Positions 1 to 9,114 of a DNA stretch of 64,000 nt are shown here, piece after piece. The stretch comes from Sphaerochaeta globosa str. Buddy (lineage in GTDB: Bacteria; Spirochaetota; Spirochaetia; Sphaerochaetales; Sphaerochaetaceae). The notes below the pieces were generated by a model that did not search any database, was not told the origin of the DNA, and worked only from the letters and a program-made list of their open reading frames with translations. The stretch lies in NCBI RefSeq assembly GCF_000190435.1, contig NC_015152.1:1122458-1186457 (forward strand), in the 5' to 3' direction. The position numbers and the translations under genes are program-made. Position 1 is the stretch's first letter. Each line of letters starts with the position of its first letter.

Positions 1-1
1 C

Positions 2-2500
2 ATCATTACAAACCAGATAGAATCGGTGTTCTCCCAGTATGTCTCCGATCTCTTGGTTGTCTATAATTCGAATGAATTCTCTCGCTATGCCCAAGAACCA
101 AATGAGGCTACTCTCTTGGATTTTGCCAGGCTTTTTGTCCGTATTACGACCCAGAAAGAGTATATTTACCACCAGCGATTCATTGACACCCAAGGAAAAG
201 AACGTATTCAGGTGGATAGGAATCCCGGTAGTTTCATTACACTGGCTAGTGATGAGGAGCTACAGGACCTTGGAAAGAGTGAACTCTTTCTCCGAACTCG
301 CAATCTTGCTCCCAGGGTGCTCTATATATCCAAAGTGTTCGATGAGGATGGTGTGTACGGCACAAGCAATTCCCTTATCACCCTCGCCCTTCCTGCATAC
401 CGGGGATCGGTGTTTTTAGGAATTGTAGCCATCGATTTTGATGCATGTTTCATGCTCTCCTTTTTGAAAGACTATCAGTCAACCTTGGATAAGGATCTTG
501 GTTTTGTCCTCATCGATGCGCAGGGAACCGTGGTTTTGAGCGGCCAGGGTGATTGTACCGAGCTCTATGCCACCGATAGGAATCTCTATGCTGAGGTACC
601 GAATCTGCTTACCGCCTTGTATGCATCAGATCAGGGAACCAGCATTATTGGGAAATCGGTATATACTCATCAGGCGATCTATCCCAGAACCAGCGAGCGT
701 CTCTCCTGGACGCCTGGAAGGGTTCGGCTCTGGACGTTGGTCAGCACGTATGAAATTGCCGAAGTTCCCCACCTGACTCATGAGTTCCTGCTCTCCCATG
801 ACTCCGTGAAATATGCAATCACTGCATTGGTATTCATACTAGGAAGCCTCTTGGTTGTTTTCTATCAGATTCGTGTCGGGGATAAGCAGCAAATGCGAAT
901 AAGTTCCTTGGTTGCCGATTATGCAACCAACGGCATTGTTGTTTGTGATGCAAAGGGAAATATCACCTTTTGCAACGAAGCATTTGAGGAACTTTCAGGA
1001 TACCAGCAGAATGAACTCATCGGAAAGAGTTCTTTTAAGCTGCGACAGGATTTACAGGTAGTCGCTCACACGCGCCAACAGATGGAAGAGCACCCGGCAT
1101 GGGTGTTCCATCGTTCTGGAAACAAATTTTTGACCAGCCTTTCGATAACGCACCTCTATACGCGACAGAATAAACGCGAGCATACCGTTGAGGTGTACAG
1201 CCCTTCGCGATGGACACCTTCGGATATCAATCAGCTCTGTGAGTTGGCCAATCACGATCCTTCGCAATGCTTCTCCACAATTTTTTCCTTGGTCAGCGAA
1301 GGAAAGTCAGTTTCCTGTCTTTGCATCAAAGTGCAGAACAGCAAAGAAATCGGCATGCAGCTCAATCAAAGTGAACGCGTCAAATTTTCTCTTAATTTTG
1401 CTTCCACGCTCTCAAATCTGCTTGGTTCGACACTAGCAGTGCATGCGTTCTCATTTGATTCTTATTTTGTCTTTCTTAAGGATTGTGAACTTAACGAATC
1501 CCTATCCAAGAAAATGCAATTGCTGATAAATGCTTTCCAAGAGCCTTTCAATACCTTGGATATCCGCCTGGACTGTGGAGCTTCCAACTATCCATCCACA
1601 TCCTCCAATGTATTCGACCTTTTGGTGGATGCCTATCTGGCAAGCCAGATGGGAGAGAAACTAAAGTCTGCGCGACCAGTATTCTATACAAGCGAGGTTC
1701 GCAAGCAGTTTCAACGACAGACTGCCATTCGGGAAGCGCTCGTCGGTGTCTTCAATACAGACCAAATCAAACTGTTTTATCAGGCGCAACTCTCCGTGCA
1801 GACAGGACTGATAATTGGCGCCGAAGCTTTGATTCGCTGGGAAAGTCCCACACTGGGTACCATTCGACCAGATGAGTTTTTGCCCATACTCCAGGAACAG
1901 CAACAGCTGGACCAGTTGGGACGGTTTGTCATTACCCAGTCCATCCAATTCATGAGTCAAAATCTTGAGTATCTGCAAACAAATTGCCCCAATTTCTCCT
2001 TGTCCATAAACCTGAGTCCTGAGGAGTTCTCCAATCCTGTAATTATTGACCTATTAGGATCACAGCTCAGGGAGTACCACATTCCAGACAACTTCCTGAC
2101 TGTTGAGTTGACCGAGCATACGGCCATAGAAAATCTCACCTCGGCAAATTTCATTTTGGAAAAGATGCATGCACAAGGAATTGCCATCGCAATCGATGAC
2201 TTTGGCACCGGCTTCTCCTCGCTTTCCTATCTTATGGAACTCTCCATCGACATGATTAAAATTGATCGTTCCTTCATCTCCCGCTATCCCGATTCACAGT
2301 CGATTACCATCTATAAAACAGTGTTGCTCCTGGCCAAGGTAGTAGGGGCGACCGTTCTTGCAGAGGGTGTTGAGAGGAAAGATGAATTAGCGTTCCTCAA
2401 AGAGATAGGGTGTGATCAATATCAGGGATACCTCTTCTCCAAAGCAGTCGATGGGGCCACGTTCCTCAAACAAATTGAACAGGTGAACCAAAAAACATAA
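2..2500 (+). CDS. Membrane sensor EAL phosphodiesterase with PAS and degenerate GGDEF (5' partial)
   Basis: Probable c-di-GMP phosphodiesterase in the inner membrane. The reading frame is open to the left edge; a GTG at 26 is in frame but codons 2-25 also read as protein, so the true start lies outside. Visible order, counting from 26: extracytoplasmic sensor region (about 1-260), a membrane helix (about 262-282), a PAS domain (about 298-400), a GGDEF-like region with no GGDEF motif (about 410-565), and an EAL domain (575-820). The EAL domain keeps the catalytic signature: EALIRW near residue 600, NLSPEEF, ELTE, DDFGTGFSS near 725, and AEGVE. It should therefore hydrolyse c-di-GMP, while the GGDEF part is at most regulatory. 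The downstream lipoprotein gene follows after 16 nt, so the two are probably co-transcribed. The sensed ligand is unknown. Confidence 0.9.
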   Translation: MITNQIESVFSQYVSDLLVVYNSNEFSRYAQEPNEATLLDFARLFVRITTQKEYIYHQRFIDTQGKERIQVDRNPGSFITLASDEELQDLGKSELFLRTRNLAPRVLYISKVFDEDGVYGTSNSLITLALPAYRGSVFLGIVAIDFDACFMLSFLKDYQSTLDKDLGFVLIDAQGTVVLSGQGDCTELYATDRNLYAEVPNLLTALYASDQGTSIIGKSVYTHQAIYPRTSERLSWTPGRVRLWTLVSTYEIAEVPHLTHEFLLSHDSVKYAITALVFILGSLLVVFYQIRVGDKQQMRISSLVADYATNGIVVCDAKGNITFCNEAFEELSGYQQNELIGKSSFKLRQDLQVVAHTRQQMEEHPAWVFHRSGNKFLTSLSITHLYTRQNKREHTVEVYSPSRWTPSDINQLCELANHDPSQCFSTIFSLVSEGKSVSCLCIKVQNSKEIGMQLNQSERVKFSLNFASTLSNLLGSTLAVHAFSFDSYFVFLKDCELNESLSKKMQLLINAFQEPFNTLDIRLDCGASNYPSTSSNVFDLLVDAYLASQMGEKLKSARPVFYTSEVRKQFQRQTAIREALVGVFNTDQIKLFYQAQLSVQTGLIIGAEALIRWESPTLGTIRPDEFLPILQEQQQLDQLGRFVITQSIQFMSQNLEYLQTNCPNFSLSINLSPEEFSNPVIIDLLGSQLREYHIPDNFLTVELTEHTAIENLTSANFILEKMHAQGIAIAIDDFGTGFSSLSYLMELSIDMIKIDRSFISRYPDSQSITIYKTVLLLAKVVGATVLAEGVERKDELAFLKEIGCDQYQGYLFSKAVDGATFLKQIEQVNQKT

Positions 2501-2516
2501 AACCAAGAAGGTGATT

Positions 2517-5219
2517 ATGCGAAAAAGTTTGTTGCTTTGCGCATGTGTGTTGGTTACGGGGTGCTTATGTTCTGCCACGTTGGATTACCGACAGCTTATG
2601 GCTGGGTATGGTATGAGTGAAAGTGAAATAGACATGGCAATGCAGTACATGGACAGCGAGGATGCGGCTATACCTGAACAGGAACAAAATCCTCTTGTCC
2701 CCCCAATACAAGAACCGTTGGGAGAAGACTATCAGATCCCCGAATTTGATGAAGCTTATAAAGAACTATTGCTGCAGCAAGCTAAACAATTCTATTTTCA
2801 GTTGAACAATAGGCTTACAGCACGAGAGAAAATTGTATTACGTTCCCTCTTTCCTCGTGACCCTACCTTCGATGGACAAACTTCGGCTGGTTTTGACATC
2901 CAGAAGACATCGTTGATGACAAGCACGTTGCTAGCTTGTGCTACTTCCGGTCGACTGTCTGCAGCTCTTTGTACTGCGGCTTTTTCCATTTGGCCTGATG
3001 ACAGCCCCATCATTTCCAACTATGCACTTTCCCTTGCCGGTTTGCTGGAAATCGGGGAATCCCTTGCACTGGATGAGGACGAGATTCTCAGCATTGCCTC
3101 CTATGCGCTTTACTGCTCCCTCCAGCATGGACAGTACACTCAATCGAGTATCCGACGGTTGTTGAACTTGGGCCAGTTGTATAATCGCTTTGATCGATAT
3201 GATGAGGCTCTCGTGGTATTGGAAAAAGCCTACAAACTTGATTCTACGGATAGTGAGGTATGTACCGCCCTTGCGAGTGTCTATCAAAAACTGGGCAAAA
3301 CACAAAAGGCGAAATCCTTGCTCGCTCAAAAGCCATTTCTTCCCTCAGCATCGATGCAACAGAATAAGGCTATCAAGGCTGAGACGGAGATCCTTACTGA
3401 ATACATCGGGTTGGGAGCAGGTGTCCCCATTGAAGCTATGGAGCCGGCGTTTCCTCTTCTGGAAAACCAAGAAATCGTGACAGCGGCTGATTTTTACAAG
3501 GATTTGATCCCTCAGGAAGCGGAAAGGGTGAGAAGATTTGTCACCTCGCTTGCCAAGCAACAGACCTACAAAATCCCCAATCCGGTTATTCTCACCCAAT
3601 ACGCCACCGTACAAGCCGTCAACGCTCCGTTGGGAAGCAGCGCCTTGGTTGAATTCACCCAAGCTCTTTCCATATATGCAGTAAGAAGCGTTGCTGTTTC
3701 GGTTGCCTATCAGTCCAAAATGTTCAGGAATTTGGGCATTGAGTTCCGCTTGAAAGTCGACCCTGAGAAAATGCTTGCAAATCCCCAAGCATATGAGGAT
3801 TATACCGAGGATATGGTCATTGAGTTTGATGACAGTGCTCTCCAAGAGAAAATTGCTGAGTTTGAATCAGCTGCAATGGATTTTGAATCACTGCTACAGA
3901 CAAGGAATCTTGATGCCATGATGGGATCTATGACACTGTTCGATCCCAGCTACGGAATCTTGAAACTGAAACCGCACGAATTTGCAGATGCCCAGAATAT
4001 AATCTTTCAGCAGCAGAATTTCCTTGCTATGCAGCAGGTGTACCAATTTTACCTGTCCTATATAGGAAGGCTGACTTTGGAAACGGTCAAGGCAGTCCAA
4101 GAGAGCCTACATGCATACAATGAAGCGTACAAGGCAATTGCTCTCAAGGAAGAAGCAGATCTAAAAAAGGCTGAAGCAATCGAGAATGATGATCAGCGTG
4201 CGATTGCGATTCATCGGGTACATACAAACTATGTGCCGCAGTACAATGGAATAGCGAATCGCTACTTCAACCAAGCTACCAATGCATCCGTTCCCGCCTA
4301 CAAGAAATTGGAGAAAGTAGTTCAGCCCATGTATCAGAAAGTCTTTTCCCATATCCTTCTGATCAGTGATCCTGAGGTAAGGGAAGAGAAGGAATTAATG
4401 CTTCGTTCCCAGATTCTTACGTACGTGACCATAGCTCTTGAAAACATCCTCACCAGCTATGCCGGCTACGAGTACAGGGATGCCTGGGATTGCGGGTGTT
4501 CCATCGATGCCATCCGAGCGGCATCTGAACGGGAACAGAAGGAACGGGAGAAAGTCGACAAGGAACGCGAAGCGCGCGAGCGCATCGCCAAGAAACAGTT
4601 TGAATCAAAAGAGATTCCGCCAGCCTCACCGCTCTATCAGAAATTGGATTCCTATGGAACAGATCTTTCAATCCCGTTTATTCCCACCTTGAAGGGAAGG
4701 ATCAGCTGCGCTCGCACCGAGGCCACGTTCACCGCTGATTTTTCACCGGTTGGAGGGCCTAACCTGGACTATACGTTCAGCCAAAGCGCCAACAGCGGAG
4801 CAACAAACCATAGCGGAGGCATGAGCATGGAGCTTGCCGACGGTAAGGCATCCCTTTCCCTGCGGACCTCCGTTTCCACCGATGGAAAAGGTGTGGTGAC
4901 AGACTATCAATTCAAAGGAAACCTTGATGTATCAGCTTCAGCCGGGCCAGGGAGCATCGGCGCCGGAGCCCAGGCCTCCTATGGATCGCAGACCGGATGG
5001 CAAAGTGATGTACAGGCCAATGCCTCGTTGGCCGCAAAAACCTTTGCAGGTTCTGCTTCAACTGGATATACCACTTCGGTGAATGGCGGTAGTGCTTTGA
5101 CAAGTTCGTTTGAGCGAGATCAGAATCCCATGCAATCTCTGAGTGAAAGTGCCCTTGGGAAGTTATCCGAAATTGATGATGCTCCTAAACCTATATGGTC
5201 AGGGAAATTCACTGAATGA
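2517..5219 (+). CDS. Large TPR-containing lipoprotein of unknown function
   Basis: Exported lipoprotein of about 900 residues. The start is taken at ATG 2517 because AAGAAGG lies 5 nt upstream; an in-frame GTG at 2511 overlaps that site. The signal peptide ends in a lipobox-like LVTGC, with Cys16 as the likely acylated residue. One or two TPR units are clear around residues 215-275 (tyrosine, leucine and alanine spaced as in TPR helices). A highly charged Glu/Arg/Lys coiled coil lies near 680-715. The last 180 residues are rich in Gly, Ser and Thr with alternating beta-strand-like pattern, unlike the helical body. I do not recognise the family. The gene follows an EAL phosphodiesterase, so a surface or envelope role is possible but unproven. 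Confidence 0.75.
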   Translation: MRKSLLLCACVLVTGCLCSATLDYRQLMAGYGMSESEIDMAMQYMDSEDAAIPEQEQNPLVPPIQEPLGEDYQIPEFDEAYKELLLQQAKQFYFQLNNRLTAREKIVLRSLFPRDPTFDGQTSAGFDIQKTSLMTSTLLACATSGRLSAALCTAAFSIWPDDSPIISNYALSLAGLLEIGESLALDEDEILSIASYALYCSLQHGQYTQSSIRRLLNLGQLYNRFDRYDEALVVLEKAYKLDSTDSEVCTALASVYQKLGKTQKAKSLLAQKPFLPSASMQQNKAIKAETEILTEYIGLGAGVPIEAMEPAFPLLENQEIVTAADFYKDLIPQEAERVRRFVTSLAKQQTYKIPNPVILTQYATVQAVNAPLGSSALVEFTQALSIYAVRSVAVSVAYQSKMFRNLGIEFRLKVDPEKMLANPQAYEDYTEDMVIEFDDSALQEKIAEFESAAMDFESLLQTRNLDAMMGSMTLFDPSYGILKLKPHEFADAQNIIFQQQNFLAMQQVYQFYLSYIGRLTLETVKAVQESLHAYNEAYKAIALKEEADLKKAEAIENDDQRAIAIHRVHTNYVPQYNGIANRYFNQATNASVPAYKKLEKVVQPMYQKVFSHILLISDPEVREEKELMLRSQILTYVTIALENILTSYAGYEYRDAWDCGCSIDAIRAASEREQKEREKVDKEREARERIAKKQFESKEIPPASPLYQKLDSYGTDLSIPFIPTLKGRISCARTEATFTADFSPVGGPNLDYTFSQSANSGATNHSGGMSMELADGKASLSLRTSVSTDGKGVVTDYQFKGNLDVSASAGPGSIGAGAQASYGSQTGWQSDVQANASLAAKTFAGSASTGYTTSVNGGSALTSSFERDQNPMQSLSESALGKLSEIDDAPKPIWSGKFTE

Positions 5220-5304
5220 CGGTATACTGTAAACGATAAGGAAAAATATATAAAATACCGAGTAGGGAATAAAAAGATTTTCTCTTGTCTTTGATGAATC
5301 TCTA

Positions 5305-5332
5305 TAAAAAAGGGAATCCCGAAGGATTCCCT
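5305..5332 (-). terminator. Intrinsic terminator of the RRM gene
   Basis: On the minus strand AGGGAATCC, a 4-nt loop and GGATTCCCT form a perfect 9-bp stem followed by six T. It lies 22 nt past the stop codon of the RRM gene. Confidence 0.9.
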
Positions 5333-5353
5333 GATGTGCTCGATCAAACGCTT

Positions 5354-5626
5354 TTAGTAGCGGTTGAAGCTCGGGCGGGGCTTGGCAATAGCTTCGTTGA
5401 CACGAAGATTGCGACCACCGAAGTCCTGGCCGTCAAGCTGGCTGATGGCAGCGATTGCAGCAGAATCGTCTTCCATCTCTACGAAACCAAAGCCCTTGGG
5501 GCGGCGGGTCTCGCGGTCAATGATGATGTTTGCACTCAGTACGGTGCCGTACTGTGCGAACAGGTCGCGAAGTTCCTCTTCGCTGGTGTTGTAACTCATG
5601 TTACCAACATAGATTTTCTTTGCCAT
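5354..5626 (-). CDS. Small RNA-binding protein with one RRM domain
   Basis: A 90-residue protein that is almost entirely one RNA recognition motif. RNP2 reads IYVGNM near residues 5-10 and RNP1 reads KGFGFVEM near 44-51; the aromatic residues that stack on RNA are present. Stand-alone RRM proteins of this size occur in cyanobacteria, spirochaetes and others and bind single-stranded RNA, often in cold or stress responses; the target here cannot be read from sequence. The start ATG at 5626 has GAAGGA 8 nt upstream. The short basic tail (KPRPSFNRY) is typical. The gene is monocistronic, with its own terminator, and diverges from the Nudix gene. Confidence 0.93.
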   Translation of the reverse strand: MAKKIYVGNMSYNTSEEELRDLFAQYGTVLSANIIIDRETRRPKGFGFVEMEDDSAAIAAISQLDGQDFGGRNLRVNEAIAKPRPSFNRY

Positions 5627-5911
5627 TCAAAGCATCCTTCACAGGCCATTGCCTGTACTATAGAGTATTTGCTCTTTTTGGCGCAGTCTCGAACGTTTAA
5701 CCTGTCTGCTAGTGGGATTCAGTGAAGAACGCATACATACAAAGATAGGATAAGGGACTAGCTGCAACACAAAAACCAAAGCAAGTGTACGGTAGCATGC
5801 CCAAATACTCTTGTCAATGAAGCCTCTTTGGTACTTTAAACATTTTATGCAAATATGTAAGAGAAAACTACGGCAATGTAAAAAGAAAGCATTACCGTAA
5901 GGAGAGACAGC

Positions 5912-6346
5912 ATGCAACTGGTAAAGAATTGTGTTAGTTGGTACCATGTTTCTATGAAACACATCGAAGTTGCAGCGGCAGTTTTGATTGAAGACAATGC
6001 AGTCTTTGCAGCACAACGAAGCAATAGGGGCCCACTTGCCAAACGTTGGGAATTCCCCGGCGGAAAACTGGAAATAGGGGAAGATGGACGTTCTGCCATT
6101 GTCCGTGAAATTGAAGAGGAACTGAATACCCGTATCGAAGTCGTCAGGTTCCTGACTACGGTAGAGCACCAGTATCCAACATTTTTCCTTACCATGCATG
6201 CGTATCTTTGCCGAAGACTCGATGGACAGCTTGAGCTATCGGAACACATTGCATCCGCCTGGCTTGGAAAAACCGACCTGTATGGTCTTGATTGGGCGGA
6301 GGCAGACATCCCTATCGTCAGGGCAGTCGAGAAATTACTCACATAG
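5912..6346 (+). CDS. Nudix hydrolase, MutT-like (8-oxo-dGTP diphosphatase type)
   Basis: A 144-residue Nudix hydrolase, likely a (deoxy)nucleoside triphosphate pyrophosphohydrolase that cleans oxidised nucleotides. The Nudix box Gx5Ex7REUxEE is intact from about residue 50 (PGGKLEIGE then REIEEEL); the usual Gly after EEx is Asn. Domain homology begins at Met15 (MKHIEV), but ATG 5912 has a strong AAGGAG site 7 nt upstream, so the longer start is chosen. An imperfect inverted repeat (about 5869-5899) sits just upstream of the ribosome binding site. The alpha/beta hydrolase gene follows after 56 nt, probably in the same transcript. Substrate is inferred from the family. Confidence 0.88.
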   Translation: MQLVKNCVSWYHVSMKHIEVAAAVLIEDNAVFAAQRSNRGPLAKRWEFPGGKLEIGEDGRSAIVREIEEELNTRIEVVRFLTTVEHQYPTFFLTMHAYLCRRLDGQLELSEHIASAWLGKTDLYGLDWAEADIPIVRAVEKLLT

Positions 6347-6402
6347 TTCTTCTTGATTCCCTACAGGATCTGAAGCGATACTTTGTGTATGGAGAGGTTG
6401 GA

Positions 6403-7284
6403 ATGGAAAATGTCCTGATCCCTTCTTTCGACAAGTTCTTTCTTTCCTGTAATCTCTATCGCTCAGACAAGCCCAAGGCAGTCGTGCAGATCATCCATGG
6501 TGCTGCAGAATACAAAGCGCGGTACCAAGAAGTCGCCACCTTTCTGCAAAACGAAGGGTACTGTGTGCTCGTCAGCGACCAGAGGGGGCACGGAGAATCT
6601 ACTGATGCTCATTTTGTGAGAGGCTTCCTTCCTTCTGTTGAAGTCTTGGTACAAGACCAGTGGTACATTACCCAGTTTCTAAAAGAACAGTATCCTGTTT
6701 TGCCTATCCATCTATTGGGCCACTCTTTCGGGTCGAATGTAGCCCGTCTCTATCTGGCTTCGCACGATGAGCAGCTAGCCAGTTTGGTAATGACCGGCTC
6801 GCCCTGCTATGTGCCGGGTATCAGTTTGGGTATGAAACTGGTAAAGCTGTTGATGGTTTTCCTTTCGCCGAACGGCTATGGGTTCATATCAGGAAAGCTT
6901 ACCACCTCTCCTTCCCTCAAATGGGTATGTTCCGATCCTTCTGTCGTTGAGGAACGCCGCATCGACCCCTACCGCAAAAATTTCCGCTATCAATTGGCAT
7001 CTGTGTATACCATTTTCGATTCAGTGAAAAAGTTGCATGCCTGGCCTTTGTATGAAGCAAAGAATCGCTCGCTTCCCATTCTCTGCATTTGTGGGGCCGA
7101 GGACCCTGTTCCCGGTTATAGCAAAGGATTGGCTGACACCCAGGCTTCCTTGAAGCGGATCGGGTATGAAACGTTCTATTCCAAGGTGTATGCAGGTATG
7201 AGACATGAGGTACTGATGGAAAAAGAGAAAGAGTTGGTATTCTCGCTCATAGCGCAGTTCCTGGAAAAAGGAAAGTTGGGGTAG
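6403..7284 (+). CDS. Alpha/beta hydrolase, lysophospholipase / monoacylglycerol lipase type
   Basis: A cytoplasmic serine hydrolase of 293 residues. Start ATG 6403 is preferred because GGAGAGG lies 5 nt upstream. The nucleophile elbow is GHSFGS (Ser108); an oxyanion-forming HGAAEY lies near residue 32, DQRGHGES near 59-66 is the lysophospholipase hallmark, and an acidic residue in GAEDPVPG plus a histidine in MRHEV complete the triad. Members of this group release fatty acids from monoacylglycerols or lysophospholipids. There is no signal peptide. It lies between a Nudix hydrolase and a small ORF; the context does not fix the substrate. Confidence 0.88.
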   Translation: MENVLIPSFDKFFLSCNLYRSDKPKAVVQIIHGAAEYKARYQEVATFLQNEGYCVLVSDQRGHGESTDAHFVRGFLPSVEVLVQDQWYITQFLKEQYPVLPIHLLGHSFGSNVARLYLASHDEQLASLVMTGSPCYVPGISLGMKLVKLLMVFLSPNGYGFISGKLTTSPSLKWVCSDPSVVEERRIDPYRKNFRYQLASVYTIFDSVKKLHAWPLYEAKNRSLPILCICGAEDPVPGYSKGLADTQASLKRIGYETFYSKVYAGMRHEVLMEKEKELVFSLIAQFLEKGKLG

Positions 7285-7311
7285 ATGGCTTGACGTTTGG
7301 CCTTCTTGATA

Positions 7312-7320
7312 CGATGGTAT
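7312..7320 (+). promoter_or_regulatory. Extended -10 promoter of the 55-residue ORF
   Basis: TGG directly followed by TATAAG forms an extended -10 element about 60 nt upstream of the ATG at 7382. No clear -35 box at 17 bp. Confidence 0.4.
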
Positions 7321-7381
7321 AAGAAAGGATTGTTTTCTTTCAGGGCAACGCCCGATTTCATCTTGTAAGGAGTGATGGATT

Positions 7382-7549
7382 ATGAGAAAGAACACACGAG
7401 ACACAATCAGAAGACCCAAGGACTGGGAACGTGACCCTGCGTGGGATGCTGATTCAAAAGAGGTTTTTACAGAGGGAGTCAACAAGCCTAAATCCAAAAC
7501 AATAGAGAAAGAAGAGCTATTTGAGGCAGATTTAGGAGAAGATTCCTAA
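7382..7549 (+). CDS. Small charged protein, 55 residues, unknown
   Basis: Not recognised. The ORF starts with MRKNTRDTIR and ends with LGEDS, with 55 codons, a good AAGGAG site 9 nt upstream of ATG 7382, and an intrinsic terminator 21 nt past the stop. It is hydrophilic, basic at the N-terminus and acidic at the C-terminus, with two tryptophans near residues 15-21 (KDWERDPAWD). An extended -10 promoter and a dedicated terminator support a real, separately expressed gene. No membrane segment or known motif is visible. Confidence 0.65.
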   Translation: MRKNTRDTIRRPKDWERDPAWDADSKEVFTEGVNKPKSKTIEKEELFEADLGEDS

Positions 7550-7570
7550 CTACAGTTGATACGGTATCCT

Positions 7571-7597
7571 CCTCCCAAGAAATTGGGAGGATTTTTT
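7571..7597 (+). terminator. Intrinsic terminator of the small ORF
   Basis: CCTCCCAA, loop GAAA, TTGGGAGG, then six T. Its T run overlaps the stop codon of the convergent lipoprotein gene. Confidence 0.92.
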
Positions 7598-8948
7598 ATA
7601 AAGCATAGTAGGCTTCACTGAGATTCAGTGTGCCCTGTTTCACAGCTTGGTTCGGCAGCACCATGGTATGCAATACGCCGCCGGTTGCATTGAGGAATGA
7701 GAATTCAATGTCATACAGTCCCGGTTCAAGGTCGATGGAGCCAACCCAAGCCTCGGAGGGGAGAAAATGGGTGGATCGTACATCAGCTCGCTCAGAGACA
7801 TCCTGGGCAACGCGGAAAATGAGGCCCAAAAGCTCCTCGGCAGCTGTAAGTTTGTCATCCTGCTGTATCACAGAATCATAAATGGCGATCCCCACGGCTT
7901 TTGACATGGCACGCAGGACGGCTTTTGTTTTGGTCAGTTGGCTTTTTGAACGGAAGGTATCGATGGCTACTGCACTCATGGACTCTATCTTTTGCAAAGT
8001 AGCTTGTGTTTGCCCGTTTGCCTTGACTTGGATGCTTTGCACATTGGAAATTCGTCCGACCAGAACGGGGTAGGCAATTTTGGCCTGGTTGGTCGGGCCT
8101 AGATATACATACTCCCATCGTTCCTGCTTCAGGGGAGCCTGTCCGTTGAAGGAGATGAGATGCAACCGCTCTTTACCCGGTTCGGGTTCCTTTTGCTCCA
8201 AAGAGGAGGGAAGGGCGAATCGATACAACTGCGGCTGTGAGGAAAAAGCGTGCTTTACTTGCTCTTTGGCAAAGTATGAGGAGGACTCCTCACCCAACGA
8301 TTGTGCTACCAGATATGCAAGGTAGTTGATCAACGCACTGGTGGAGAAGGACGAGGCGTACGACTCGGTAGCGATGCTGCCCAAGCCTTGCTGGGAAGCA
8401 TATTCTCGGGCCTGTTTGCTGTATTGCTCGTATTTCTGTTTCAGGAAGGCTTGTTTTTCCATGCTGCGGTTCAATTCAACCAAAGCGGATTCCTGTTCAC
8501 CGAGGGCGATGAAGTTCAAAGCCTTGAATAGGTTCAGGTAGATATCCTCATACTCCTCACCTTGATAGGCCTTGGTATTGTCGTTGAGCACATACGAAGC
8601 GAGGTTCGCCGCAACGCTCTGGGTGTAGGCTTCGCGGATGAGGCGCTCGGACTCGGAGAGCAAGAAGTTCGACTCGGTGTAATTTTTATTGAGGCGGGCA
8701 AGAAGGCCTAAATCATAATTCACTATGATTGGTCCCTGAGCCTTGAGCAGACTGGGTGCTTGCCCCTGGAGATTCTGGTAGGCTTTTTCATAGTTGCCCT
8801 GTATGACATGGTGTTGTGAACTGGAGAGGTCGATATACGAGGAACATCCAAGAAACAAGGTTGGGCAAAGCAGGAGCAAGCAGAGTAAGCGTTGTATAGA
8901 AATCGTGCGGTGTGTAGTTCTCATACCTTGGCTTGTTCCCCTCGACAT
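7596..8948 (-). CDS. COG3014-like lipoprotein, possible partner of LpoB/LPP20 proteins
   Basis: Exported lipoprotein of about 450 residues. Signal peptide: basic n-region, a leucine-rich core, and lipobox LFLGC. The mature part begins with TPR-like helices (YEKAYQNLQ, ALVELNRSMEK) and ends in a beta-rich domain. From memory of the family, such COG3014-type proteins are found next to LpoB-like genes; the divergent neighbour here is LpoB-like, which agrees. The start is placed at ATG 8948 (MSRGTSQG) because a promoter, TTGCGT-N17-TACATT, ends 6 nt before it, predicting a leaderless mRNA. The ATG at 8924, nearer the signal peptide, has only a weak ribosome site. Role in cell-wall synthase control is an inference. 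Confidence 0.75.
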   Translation of the reverse strand: MSRGTSQGMRTTHRTISIQRLLCLLLLCPTLFLGCSSYIDLSSSQHHVIQGNYEKAYQNLQGQAPSLLKAQGPIIVNYDLGLLARLNKNYTESNFLLSESERLIREAYTQSVAANLASYVLNDNTKAYQGEEYEDIYLNLFKALNFIALGEQESALVELNRSMEKQAFLKQKYEQYSKQAREYASQQGLGSIATESYASSFSTSALINYLAYLVAQSLGEESSSYFAKEQVKHAFSSQPQLYRFALPSSLEQKEPEPGKERLHLISFNGQAPLKQERWEYVYLGPTNQAKIAYPVLVGRISNVQSIQVKANGQTQATLQKIESMSAVAIDTFRSKSQLTKTKAVLRAMSKAVGIAIYDSVIQQDDKLTAAEELLGLIFRVAQDVSERADVRSTHFLPSEAWVGSIDLEPGLYDIEFSFLNATGGVLHTMVLPNQAVKQGTLNLSEAYYAL

Positions 8949-8954
8949 GGCCAC

Positions 8955-8983
8955 AATGTAGCATTCTTGTCTCATGCACGCAA
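8955..8983 (-). promoter_or_regulatory. Leaderless-type promoter of the COG3014-like gene
   Basis: On the minus strand TTGCGT (8983-8978), 17-bp spacer, TACATT (8960-8955), then 6 nt to ATG 8948. Transcription is predicted to start at or next to the A of the start codon. Confidence 0.6.
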
Positions 8984-9060
8984 CAATACAATACGGAAAA
9001 CGAGGGGTATTTGTCTGTTTAATTGACCACAATCCTACACAATACAAAACTTATCTGGTA

Positions 9061-9077
9061 CACTTGGTAACCAAGTG
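9061..9077 (+). promoter_or_regulatory. 17-bp palindrome in the lpoB-like leader
   Basis: CACTTGGT, one base, ACCAAGTG: a perfect inverted repeat 38 nt upstream of the lpoB-like start, in the divergent intergenic region. It could be an operator or a short RNA hairpin. A weak promoter candidate (TTGACC at 9023) lies just upstream. Confidence 0.5.
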
Positions 9078-9114
9078 GACCTATTGTGAGTTTTTACAAC
9101 GAGGAGAGCCTGAA

